From contig LYSZ01000001.1 in NCBI GenBank assembly GCA_001657385.1, forward strand, positions 620,001-684,000: 64,000 nucleotides of DNA, in the 5' to 3' direction. Source of the stretch: Parvularcula sp. BBD 1991-13 (GTDB lineage: Bacteria > Pseudomonadota > Alphaproteobacteria > Caulobacterales > Parvularculaceae). The position numbers were made by a program, and so were the translations under genes. The notes below the pieces were generated by a model. That model had not been told where the DNA came from. It saw only the letters and a list, made by a program, of their open reading frames with translations, and did no database searches. Position 1 is the stretch's first letter, and the number at the start of each line of letters is the position of its first letter. Below are positions 39,786 to 48,944 of this stretch, piece by piece.

Positions 39786-41210
39786 TCAGTACAGAAACTC
39801 CGCTTCCTCCGGCACGCGGGAAAAGGCGATCTTGGCGCCCAGATAGTTGAGGTCGAGGCCGGCCTGGCTCGCCAGCATCACCTGTTTGCGCCGCCGCCCG
39901 TCGCCGGGGCCGCCAAGCCGGCGAAACTTGTCGGTCGGGTCGGCGTTCATCAGGTCAATCGCCCGCCACAGCCTTGCGCGGCGCCCGTCGTCGGCGGTTG
40001 CGCGCGCATCGGCGAACAGGTCAAGCTGACGGCTCGCCGTTTCCTGCGGCTGGGCGAGGCCGTGGAGATAGACCGTCACGCCGCCGATGCGCGCGCGCTC
40101 GTCCTCGATGCGGCGATGGTCGAGATACGCATCCCACAGATCATCGAGGGCGTGGAGAAATCCGAAGGAATCCTGCGACTGGGAAAACCTTCGCTCGCCC
40201 CCCCATCGACCGTCGGGCCGCAGGCGCAGGGACAGGCTGAGCGCCCCCGCGCTGAGACCGTAATGGCGCAGCCGGCTCGCCGCCTTCAGCAGAAGCGCGC
40301 GGGCGACGATGCGCGCCCTGCCCGGCGTCTCGTGATCGCGCGAGAGCACCCGGCTGTGGCCGATCATGGATTTGCGCGTCGGCGCCTCGTGAGTGTCGTA
40401 GCCATGCAGGCCGTACCAGAACCGCTCTCCCGTCACCGAGCCCCAGATCGCGCGGGCGCGTTTGGGCTGCAACGTCCAGAGACCGGTGAAATCGGCGACG
40501 CCGGCCCGCTCCAGCCGGGCGAAAATCCCGGCGCCGATCCCCGGAATGTCCGTCAGCGGCATATCGGCGAGGGCGTGGGGCAACCGGTCGAGCGTAAGAA
40601 CCGTCAGGCCGTCGGGCTTGACCCGCTCCGCGGCGAGCTTGGCGAGGAGCCGGCTCGGCGCGAGGCCGATAGAGGCTTTCAGGGCCTGCCCCACATGCCG
40701 AGCGATCCCGTCCTTGACGCGCCGCGCCGTCGCCATGGCGGGACCGGGCGAACGCTCGGAAGCGGACAGGCGGAACGCCGCCTCGTCGATCGAATAGACC
40801 TTTTCCAGCGGCAGATGCCGTTCGATCTCGGCCATCAGCGCCTTGTGCACCTGGACATAGCGGTCGTGGCGCGCCGGCATCACGGCGATGCCGGGACACA
40901 ACGCGCGCGCCTCGCGCACCTTGGTCCCGCGCCTGATCCCGAAGGGCCGCGCCTCGTAACTCGCCGCGATAGCCCCGGAATGCTCCGACGCCAGGGGGGT
41001 GACGATCACCGGGCGGCCCCGCAGTTCCGGGTGATCGTGCTGTTCGACGCTTGCGAAATAGGCGTTGAAATCGATAAACAGATAACGCAGCCCGTCCGCC
41101 GGGCGGTACCGGCGCTCCCCCGTCGCCGGCGAATCCCTTGACGGGAGTTCTCTTGACGAAGCCGGCGTTCGACTTTCAGTGGGTTTTCTGGCGTCTTTCA
41201 TTTCTCTCAT
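39786..41210 (-). CDS. dinB: Y-family DNA polymerase (Pol IV-like)
   Basis: LFIDFNAYFASVEQHDHPELRGRPVIV; VYSIDEAAFRL; LADMPLTDIPGIGAGIFARLERAG; RQLDLF clamp-binding-like motif. Confidence 0.92.
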   Translation of the reverse strand: MREMKDARKPTESRTPASSRELPSRDSPATGERRYRPADGLRYLFIDFNAYFASVEQHDHPELRGRPVIVTPLASEHSGAIAASYEARPFGIRRGTKVREARALCPGIAVMPARHDRYVQVHKALMAEIERHLPLEKVYSIDEAAFRLSASERSPGPAMATARRVKDGIARHVGQALKASIGLAPSRLLAKLAAERVKPDGLTVLTLDRLPHALADMPLTDIPGIGAGIFARLERAGVADFTGLWTLQPKRARAIWGSVTGERFWYGLHGYDTHEAPTRKSMIGHSRVLSRDHETPGRARIVARALLLKAASRLRHYGLSAGALSLSLRLRPDGRWGGERRFSQSQDSFGFLHALDDLWDAYLDHRRIEDERARIGGVTVYLHGLAQPQETASRQLDLFADARATADDGRRARLWRAIDLMNADPTDKFRRLGGPGDGRRRKQVMLASQAGLDLNYLGAKIAFSRVPEEAEFLY

Positions 41211-41392
41211 GCGCTTCTCCCGCTCCCCCGCGAACCGCCAAGGCCAGCTCATGAACAAGAACAAAAATAGAACATCCGACGTCGCCCGTCCACAAAAAAC
41301 GCTGCTGCGCGAAACGCCGGCGTCGAAATGGCGCAGGTCCGCGCGTCCTTGTTATGATGGCGCGCATGGGCGCGCGGCAAAGGAGGCCGACA

Positions 41393-41761
41393 ATGAAGGT
41401 GCTGTTACTGGCGAACGAGGCGCCGGGCGATTTCGCCCTGCGCGAGGACAAGGAAAAATTCGACGGGTACATGGGCGAGTGGTACGCGTTCAGCAACGCT
41501 CTTGCGGCGGCGACCGGCGGCAATGACGGCGCAGCCCTGCAAGCGCCGGAAACCGCGACCGTGGTTTCGGTCCGGGACGGCGCCCGGTCGGTGGAGGACG
41601 GGCCCTACCCCGATGCGAAGGAACAGCTCGGCGGGTTTTTCCTGATTGACGCGCCGGATATGGCGTTTGCGGTCGAGTGGGCGAAAAAATGCCCCGCGGC
41701 GAAGAACGGCCATGTGGACGTGCGTCCCGTCGTCGAACTCGACGGGGAGGCGGGGCGATGA
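41393..41761 (+). CDS. YCII/DGPF-domain protein
   Basis: VEDGPYPDAKEQLGGFFLIDAPDMAFAVEWAKKCP..GHVDVRPVVE; RBS aaaggagg. Confidence 0.9.
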   Translation: MKVLLLANEAPGDFALREDKEKFDGYMGEWYAFSNALAAATGGNDGAALQAPETATVVSVRDGARSVEDGPYPDAKEQLGGFFLIDAPDMAFAVEWAKKCPAAKNGHVDVRPVVELDGEAGR

Positions 41762-42102
41762 AATACATGTTCCTTCTCTACGATGACGAAAATGTCTGGG
41801 ACGCCATGGACGAGGCGCAGCAGGGCGAGGTGTTCGGCGCTTATGCGGCCTATTCCGAGGCGCTTGAAAAGGCCGGCGCCTTTCTCGGCGGCGCGCCCCT
41901 GCCCCATTCCCGCGAGGGCAAGCGGGTGCGGGCGGACCACCGCGTCGAGGACGGCCCCTTCGCCGACGGCAAGGAACAGCTCGGCGGGTATTACATGATC
42001 GAGGCGAAGGATCTCGACGAAGCCCTGGACTGGGCCGCGCGGTGCCCCTGCGCGTCGACCGGCCATGTGGAGGTGCGCCCTGTCTGGTCCATCGGCGGAT
42101 GA
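41758..42102 (+). CDS. YCII/DGPF-domain protein, second copy, ATGA-overlapping
   Basis: MKYMFLLYDDE...VEDGPFADGKEQLGGYYMIEAKDLDEALDWAARCP. Confidence 0.93.
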   Translation: MKYMFLLYDDENVWDAMDEAQQGEVFGAYAAYSEALEKAGAFLGGAPLPHSREGKRVRADHRVEDGPFADGKEQLGGYYMIEAKDLDEALDWAARCPCASTGHVEVRPVWSIGG

Positions 42103-43330
42103 CAAGCCGGCGCGGGACGCGCGCGCCGCGGCGGAAACGGCGGCGCGCGCGTCCTACGGACGGCTGGTCGCGTGGCTCGCCTCGCGCGCCGGGGACGTGG
42201 CCGCGGCCGAGGACGCGCTGGCGGACGCGTTCCGCGCCGCGCTGGAGCACTGGCCCCGGCGCGGCGTTCCCGCGGCCCCGGAAGCGTGGCTGCTCACCGC
42301 CGCGCGCCGCAAGCTGATTGACGCCGCCCGCCGCCGGCGGACGCAGGCGGGCGCCGAACCGGCGCTCCTGCTGGCGGTGGAGGAGGCCGAGGCGGCCTCG
42401 CGGGCGGGACCGGCGTTTCCCGACGAGCGCCTGAAACTCCTGTTCATCTGCGCGCACCCGGCGATCGACGCGGCCATGCGCACGCCGCTGATGCTGCAAA
42501 CGGTGCTCGGCCTTGACGCGGCGCGCATCGCGTCGGCGTTCCTGGCCTCCCCGGCGGCCATGAGCGCGCGGCTGGTGCGCGTCAAGCGCAAGATCAAGAA
42601 CGCGGCGATCCCGTTCGCGACCCCGGCGCCGGCCGACCTGCCGGCGCGGCTCGGTTCGGTGCTGGCGGCGATTTACGCCGTATACGGAACGGGGTGGGAA
42701 GCGGTCGGCGGCGCGCAGGACGACATCGATGACCTGACGCAGGAGGCGATTTACCTTGCCGACCTCGCCCGCTCGCTGATGCCCGGCGAGGCGGAGGTCT
42801 GGGGACTGTTGGCGCTGATGCTGCATGCGGAGGCGCGCAGGGAGGCGCGCCGGGCGGGCGGCGTTTACGTGCCGCTGCGGGACCAGGACACGGCGCTATG
42901 GGACCGTTCGATGATCGCGCGGGCCGAGCGCGCGCTCGCGTGCGCATGGGCGCTGGGGCGGGTCGGACCGTACCAGATCGAAGCCGCGATCCAGTCCGCG
43001 CATGCGACGGCGCGGTTTGGGGGCCGCGACACCGGGGCGGATGTGGTCCGGTTGTACGCCCGGCTGGTGGAAATCGCTCCGTCGGCCGGGGCCTATGTGG
43101 GCTACGCCGCGGCGCTGACCAATCTCGGCCGCCATGACGACGCGCTGGGCGCGCTGGCGAAGACGCCGGACGGGACCGCCGAACGCTATCAGCCCTATTG
43201 GGCGGTCCGCGCGCGGATCATGAAAAACCTGGGGCGCGCGCAGGACGCGGCGGCGGCTTTCGCGCGCGCAGCCGGGCTCGCCAGCGACCCGGCGGTGCGG
43301 GCCTTTCTAAACGCGGAAAGGACGCGCTGA
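42065..43330 (+). CDS. ECF sigma factor with C-terminal extension (YCII-associated, ECF42-like)
   Basis: ASRAGDVAAAEDALADAFRAALEHWPRRGVPAAPEAWLLTAARRKLIDAARRRR; long C-terminal helical region; translationally coupled to YCII genes. Confidence 0.9.
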   Translation: MWRCALSGPSADDKPARDARAAAETAARASYGRLVAWLASRAGDVAAAEDALADAFRAALEHWPRRGVPAAPEAWLLTAARRKLIDAARRRRTQAGAEPALLLAVEEAEAASRAGPAFPDERLKLLFICAHPAIDAAMRTPLMLQTVLGLDAARIASAFLASPAAMSARLVRVKRKIKNAAIPFATPAPADLPARLGSVLAAIYAVYGTGWEAVGGAQDDIDDLTQEAIYLADLARSLMPGEAEVWGLLALMLHAEARREARRAGGVYVPLRDQDTALWDRSMIARAERALACAWALGRVGPYQIEAAIQSAHATARFGGRDTGADVVRLYARLVEIAPSAGAYVGYAAALTNLGRHDDALGALAKTPDGTAERYQPYWAVRARIMKNLGRAQDAAAAFARAAGLASDPAVRAFLNAERTR

Positions 43331-43447
43331 AGCGCATCGCCGCAAAACGGATCGCGGGTTTCGCGGGTTCGCGGGCAGGCTGCATGCGAGCATTCGGAGC
43401 CGATGGCGACCAGAGCCAATGGCGAGTTGCAGTGACCGCGACCGGTT

Positions 43448-44332
43448 CTAGAACCAGAAGCTTTTGTTCAGGCGCTGAACGAACAGCGGCGTCGAGGACG
43501 GCGTCATGTCGACGGTCCAGTTCAGGCGCCGTCCCTTCGAGGCGACCGCCGACTGTTCTTCGATGGCGTAGCCGGCCGTTTCCACGCGGATCCACAGCCG
43601 CGACGAGTCCGAGCGCGTCGGCACGCCGGCCCGGACCGTCAGGGTGTTCCCCGTCAGCTTGAGCGTCCCGCCGGCCGAGCGGAACAGGTTCCAGGTCTCG
43701 CCGGTTTCCTCATTGTGCAGACGGCCGCGCAGATCGCCCCGGCGCATCATCCGGTCGATGTTCGACGGAATGCCCTCCGGGAAGTTGATCTTGATCACCA
43801 CGTCGTATTTGGCCGTGGCCTGGCTTTGCGCCTGGAAGATGCGGGCCTCGCCGCCCGAAGCGTAGACCGCCGGTGTGAAGGCGGCGTTGACGACGCCCCC
43901 GTCCGGCCCGCCCGCAAAGGAAGCCTGGCGCTCAAGTCCCGTCGACGCTTCGATATCCGGCAGGTCGCCGATCGCCTCCAGGCCGCCGGCGAGGTCGGCC
44001 GGCACCGCGGTCATCATCACCGCCAGCAGACCGAAGCCCTGCGCGAACGCGCCCTGGCGGGTGATCGGCTGGAAGTAGAAGATCGACGCGCCGCCGATGA
44101 CCACAAGGCCGAGCGCCACCATCCACAGCGGGATGTTGGGGAAACCGAGAAGGCTGCCCCCGCTCACGACCCACTGGTTGATGGTGAACATCGCCGACGA
44201 CTCGCCTTTTTGCTGATAGTCCGTCACCAGCGCCGCGATGATGCCCGTCGATCCCGCGAGCGCGAGGCCGAACATGTCGCTCAATCCGAATTCCCCCGGC
44301 GATTTAATGCCGCGCTTTACCCCATACGCCAT
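43448..44332 (-). CDS. Conserved-looking membrane-anchored protein of unknown function
   Basis: 294 aa, two N-terminal hydrophobic segments then soluble beta-rich domain (YDVVIKINFPEGIPSNIDRMMRRGDLRGRLHNEETGETWNLFRS). Confidence 0.7.
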   Translation of the reverse strand: MAYGVKRGIKSPGEFGLSDMFGLALAGSTGIIAALVTDYQQKGESSAMFTINQWVVSGGSLLGFPNIPLWMVALGLVVIGGASIFYFQPITRQGAFAQGFGLLAVMMTAVPADLAGGLEAIGDLPDIEASTGLERQASFAGGPDGGVVNAAFTPAVYASGGEARIFQAQSQATAKYDVVIKINFPEGIPSNIDRMMRRGDLRGRLHNEETGETWNLFRSAGGTLKLTGNTLTVRAGVPTRSDSSRLWIRVETAGYAIEEQSAVASKGRRLNWTVDMTPSSTPLFVQRLNKSFWF

Positions 44333-44424
44333 GTTTTATCTCCCGAATGACAGCGAGTCCGAACGCCCGCCCCCTTTGCGACAACCCTTGTTGCGACAAC
44401 CCCTGTCGACAATCCGGCCCCGTC

Positions 44425-44450
44425 TGCCCGATCAGTATGCCCGATCAGTA
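44425..44450. repeat. Perfect 13-bp intergenic tandem duplication
   Basis: tgcccgatcagta x2. Confidence 0.95.
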
Positions 44451-44702
44451 TGCCTGACCCATCTGCTTCACCCACCGGGGAGGCGACCCCGATGGCGGTC
44501 CGCCCGATGGAGATCTGTGAAACCGGCCGCCGCGGGCCCGTCGACGGTCCCCGAAAAAGTAACCCTAACGCCAGTTAATCACAAAAATTCAACAGACATA
44601 AGATTTTTGTCGCGCCCATCCCTGCCGCCCCCTATCCCTGCCGCCCATGCCTGCCGCCCAGGCTTGGCGCCCCGGCTTGTCGTCAGGGGCCGGCGCGCGC
44701 AG

Positions 44703-45467
44703 TCACGCCCCGCCGTCGCCGGCGTCCGCCGCCGCCGCGCGGTTCGGGGGCCGCGAAACGCCGAAATCGATCTCGAAAAGATGTTCCAGGCTGGAGCGGG
44801 AAAGACCTTTTTTAACAAAGTCATACGGGGTGATATTGACCGCCTTGACGACCATGCGTTCGACCTGGAGCCCTTCTCCGTGTTCGGCGGGCGTCACGTC
44901 CACGTCGATCAGGTTCACGCAGCACAGATCCTGCTCGAAGGCGGCGATGGTTTGCAGGCCGCCGCCGCAGGCGAGGCCGAGAATGATTCGATTGACCCCT
45001 TCATGGGCGACCACGAGCGCCGTTTTCCAGACCCGCCGCAGCAACAGATCGTCCAGCGCCCGTCTGATGCGCGCCTCGGCGCCGGCGAAAGTCTCCCCGT
45101 CCGGCAGGAAGCAGGCGCCGGGCGCTTCCGCGCCGTCGAAGCAATAGGCGAGCCGGGCGGCAAGCTCCTCGCGCGAGGTCGCCTTGAGCCAGCCGCTTTT
45201 CAATTCCTCCAGCCCTTCGGCGGCGATCAGCGCCGGCGGCGCGTCGTGGCCGGCGAGAATCACGTCGGCCGTCTGGCGGGTGCGCTTCAGGCCGCTGTAG
45301 ACGGCGATGTCAAAGGGGATATGGCGCAGGGCGCCGCTCGCCGCCTCGGCCTGCTCGCGTCCCTCGTCCGTGAGCGGGACGGTGCGCGGGTCCGTCACCC
45401 CGGGGGCGAAGTAATCAACGTGCCCGTGGCGCATGAGATAGATGCGCCGCCTGCCTGCGCCTTCCAT
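44703..45467 (-). CDS. Histidine phosphatase family protein
   Basis: IYLMRHGHVDYF; YSGLKRTRQTADVIL; LVVAHEGVNRII. Confidence 0.92.
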   Translation of the reverse strand: MEGAGRRRIYLMRHGHVDYFAPGVTDPRTVPLTDEGREQAEAASGALRHIPFDIAVYSGLKRTRQTADVILAGHDAPPALIAAEGLEELKSGWLKATSREELAARLAYCFDGAEAPGACFLPDGETFAGAEARIRRALDDLLLRRVWKTALVVAHEGVNRIILGLACGGGLQTIAAFEQDLCCVNLIDVDVTPAEHGEGLQVERMVVKAVNITPYDFVKKGLSRSSLEHLFEIDFGVSRPPNRAAAADAGDGGA

Positions 45468-45712
45468 GGACGTCTCCGTTGCTGTGTGCGCGTTCCTGTT
45501 TCCGCGTTCCTGTTTATGCGTTCGCGCGCTGCGTGCCCGCGCCGGTCGGCGCCCGACAATGATGCTCGCGACGATGTGGTCGCGAAGACACACAATATCG
45601 CGCCCCGGCGCAATGAATTTTCCGCGTCAAGGCTCGCGCCGCCGATTTTCCGGTGTTACCCTTTCACATGAACATTTGGGGCAGTGTCGTTCGCAAGGGG
45701 TATGGGTCCGGC

Positions 45713-47458
45713 ATGGCGTTTCGTTCGCCGATCATGCTGGCCGGGGCGTTTCTGGTTCTGGCTGTCGCCTATCTGGCGCATTTCAACATCGCCGTTCGCA
45801 TCAGCGACGACGCGGCGCTGGCGCGTTTCGACGCCCTGATGAAAATCGGCGCGCCGGGCCGGGCCGCGGTCCATGGCGAACGGGCCCTCGCCATGATGAA
45901 GCGCGAGGGCGTCAGCCCCGAGGGCGCCGCCCGCCTGAAAGCGGCGCTGGGCAAGGCGCATATTCAGCACCAGGACTTCGAACGCGGGGCGGAGCTACTA
46001 AGCGCCGCCCTCGCCACGGATTGGGCCCGCAAGCTTGATTCGCGCCAGCGCATCCTGCTTGAAGACAAACTCGCCCGGTCGAGCATTCACGCCGACGACA
46101 TGAGCGCCGCCCTGTCGATTTACGCGACCTTTCTCGACCGCGCGGGCGACGCCGCCTCCACCGCGGAGGCGGAAAACGCCAGCCCGCTGGAGGCGTTCTA
46201 CGCCGGCCGCGTCGCCGACGCCGCGACCCTGTTCGCCGAAACCCTGAACCACGCCGGCGGCGCGCCCGGCGTCGCCGGCGCGATCGAGGCGCGCCTGACC
46301 GCGGCGGAGGAGATGGCGAGCCTCGGCGCGTTTTTCGCCATGCGCGATGACGGGCAATACGCCGCCGCGGGGCTTTTGTCCGCCGCGCACGACATCCGCC
46401 GCGCGATCCTTGGCGGCGATCATCAGGATACGGTGCGGCTCACCTTGATCCTCGGGCCGGTCTACAGCGACATGGGCCGGCTGGGCGACGCGGAAAAGCT
46501 CTACCTCGAGGCTTTCCACGCCCAGGAGGACGCGAAAGGCGCGAACAGCCCCGACCTCTCGCTCTACATCAAGCTGCTTTCCGGCGTGTACGAACAACAG
46601 GGCCGGATGACGGAGGCGCAGGCGCTGAACGAACATATGCGCGGCCTTTTCCGCGACGCTTTCGGCGCCCAACGCTACGCTGCGAACCAGGCGCGCGACC
46701 GGCGCAAGGATGTGAACCGTCCCGTCTCGCAGTATTTTCTGCTGGAAGCCGACTACGCGCCGGGCGATCTCGTCTCTGCCGCCCAGTACTCGATCCCGGT
46801 GAGCAAGGCGCCGACGATCGACGAGATGAAAGTGCGCCTCGCCGCCGATCCGGACGCCGATCCGCGGGAGAACAACATGCCCGCCCGTCTCGCCCAGTTG
46901 ATCTCCCTGTGCCGCTCCGAATCCGGCGAGCGTATTTCCCTGCGCTCCGGCTACCGCTCCTACGCCACCCAGCGCGGCCTTTTCGAGCGGATCGGCTACA
47001 AGGGCACGGTGGTCCCGCCCGGCATGTCCGAACATCAGACGGGGCTCGCCGTCGACATCGACGTGAACGGCCGCTTTATGCGCCAGAATGATAAATCGTA
47101 TCAGTGCTTTGAGGAAAACGCGTTTCGTTTCGGGTTTATCCTCTCCTATCCGCCCGGCAATGACTACCTGCCGGGGGAGAGCAGTTTCGAACCCTGGCAC
47201 TGGCGCTATGTGGGCGTGCGCACCGCCCGGCTCTACCGCGAGGCGGGGCCGCATTACAAACCGCAGGAGTTCCTGGCGGCGCTTCCCTGTTATCAGGAGC
47301 AGGCGGCGGCGGGGGTCTTTCCGACCGTCGGCCAGCCGGACAATTGCCTCAACCAGATTACAACCGCCGCGGCGGATGCGGACGCAGCCGCGCAACCGGG
47401 CGGGGAGGACGCCGGAACGGCGCGTATCTTGAATACGCAACTGCGTGGACGGACATAG
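45713..47458 (+). CDS. VanY-type D-Ala-D-Ala carboxypeptidase (M15) with N-terminal TM and TPR-like region
   Basis: ISLRSGYRSYATQRGLFERIG...GMSEHQTGLAVDIDVNG...FEPWHWRYVG. Confidence 0.9.
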   Translation: MAFRSPIMLAGAFLVLAVAYLAHFNIAVRISDDAALARFDALMKIGAPGRAAVHGERALAMMKREGVSPEGAARLKAALGKAHIQHQDFERGAELLSAALATDWARKLDSRQRILLEDKLARSSIHADDMSAALSIYATFLDRAGDAASTAEAENASPLEAFYAGRVADAATLFAETLNHAGGAPGVAGAIEARLTAAEEMASLGAFFAMRDDGQYAAAGLLSAAHDIRRAILGGDHQDTVRLTLILGPVYSDMGRLGDAEKLYLEAFHAQEDAKGANSPDLSLYIKLLSGVYEQQGRMTEAQALNEHMRGLFRDAFGAQRYAANQARDRRKDVNRPVSQYFLLEADYAPGDLVSAAQYSIPVSKAPTIDEMKVRLAADPDADPRENNMPARLAQLISLCRSESGERISLRSGYRSYATQRGLFERIGYKGTVVPPGMSEHQTGLAVDIDVNGRFMRQNDKSYQCFEENAFRFGFILSYPPGNDYLPGESSFEPWHWRYVGVRTARLYREAGPHYKPQEFLAALPCYQEQAAAGVFPTVGQPDNCLNQITTAAADADAAAQPGGEDAGTARILNTQLRGRT

Positions 47459-47504
47459 AACCGGGGATCAGAACCAATCCCTGTCCGACCGCTTGAAACA
47501 GTGA

Positions 47505-48944
47505 ATGTCGGACCGAACCATGCCCCCTATCACCGAACCGGCCCGCGAGCCGGCCGCGAAGACGGCCCGCAGCAAGGTCGTTTGCCTGTGCGACGACGCG
47601 GGCGAAAAAGCGGCGCTCGCCTCGGCGCTGGCCGACGCCGGCTTCGAGATCGCCGCGCCGGAGTCAATCGTCCGGAAGGCAACCGTCCCGCAAGGAACTC
47701 CCTCGCAAGGAACCGCGCCCGCCGATATCGGCCTCATCGACCTGCGCCGTCACGCCCTCACCGAGAAGAAGGCGCGCTCCATCGCCGCCCTGTTGCGTCG
47801 CGGCTCGCCGGATTGCCGCCTGTTCTTCCTGGTCGGCGGCGCGGTCGCGGCTGAGAGCCGCGAGGCCCTGCGCCGTCACGGCGAGGTCGTGCCCGCCGGC
47901 CGGGACATTGCCCATGTGATCGAGCGGTTTCGCCAGGCCATCCGTTTACGCAACATCGCCGAGGAAACCGCCGAACGGTTGAAAAGCCTCACGGCCATGA
48001 ACCGCCTCGCCGCGTTTCCGCCGGTCGCCGCGTCCAGCGCGCCGCCGAAGCTCTTGATCGCCGGCGAACCGGGGCCGGTCGCGCTGGAGGCCGCCAACGC
48101 CCTGCGCGGCGGGGCCGATGCGTGCGTCAGCGTGTTCTCCAGCGGCCAGGTCATGCGCGCGCTCGATGTTCGCCGCTTCGACGCCCTGGTGATCGCCCCC
48201 GCCGGCGAACACGACCCGCTGCTGACGCTTGCGCGCACCCTGCGCCGCCATCCGAAACACTTCGCCCTGCCGGTGATCGCCGTGGCGGCGAGCGAGGAGG
48301 ACGCCGCGCTGTTCGGCCGCAAGGGCGCGAGCGACGTCATTCTCGCCAGCCATCTTGGTGCGGATCTTCGCGCGCGGGCGGCCCTGTCGGCGCGGCGATC
48401 GCGGCTGTTGCAATCGATGAAGCTGTTCCTGAACGCCTGCGCCGGGGACGGGGTGCGCGATCCGGCCTCGTCGGCCTTCACCGCCGCCTTCGCCCTGGAG
48501 CACGGCGCGCGGCTGTGCGCGCGCGCCGATCAGACGCAGCGCCCGCTCAGCGCCGTCGTCGTTCGTCTCCAGAATGCTTACACCGGCGCGGAGCCTTCCC
48601 GCGCCGCCCTGCCGCGCGCGGCGCATCTCATCCGGCGCCTTGTCCGCGCCGAGGACCTGGCGGCGCGTATCGCGCCGGCCACGTTCCTGGTGCTGATGCC
48701 CGCAACCGCCGGCGGCGGCGCGCAGAAAGCCGCCCTGCGCATCCAGGGCGTTCTGGAAAACACGGTGTTCCGAGGCGACGGCGAGCGCGACCTCTTCAGC
48801 ATGCGCGTCGCGGCCGGCGTCGACGAGCGCGCCGACGGCGCCTGCATGGAGGAAACCGCGGCGCGCGCCCTCGCCCGTCTGCGCGAGAACGAAAAGGCCA
48901 GGGATGCGGCGTTTACCGCGCGTCCTCGGCAATCCCGGCGATGA
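47505..48944 (+). CDS. PleD/PopA-like protein: receiver-like region(s) plus degenerate GGDEF domain
   Basis: KVVCLCDDAGEKAALASALADAGF; FDALVIAPAGEHDPLLTLARTLRRHPKHFALPVIAV; LVRAEDLAARIAPATFLVLMPATAGGGAQKAALRIQGVLE at GGDEF position. Confidence 0.7.
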   Translation: MSDRTMPPITEPAREPAAKTARSKVVCLCDDAGEKAALASALADAGFEIAAPESIVRKATVPQGTPSQGTAPADIGLIDLRRHALTEKKARSIAALLRRGSPDCRLFFLVGGAVAAESREALRRHGEVVPAGRDIAHVIERFRQAIRLRNIAEETAERLKSLTAMNRLAAFPPVAASSAPPKLLIAGEPGPVALEAANALRGGADACVSVFSSGQVMRALDVRRFDALVIAPAGEHDPLLTLARTLRRHPKHFALPVIAVAASEEDAALFGRKGASDVILASHLGADLRARAALSARRSRLLQSMKLFLNACAGDGVRDPASSAFTAAFALEHGARLCARADQTQRPLSAVVVRLQNAYTGAEPSRAALPRAAHLIRRLVRAEDLAARIAPATFLVLMPATAGGGAQKAALRIQGVLENTVFRGDGERDLFSMRVAAGVDERADGACMEETAARALARLRENEKARDAAFTARPRQSRR

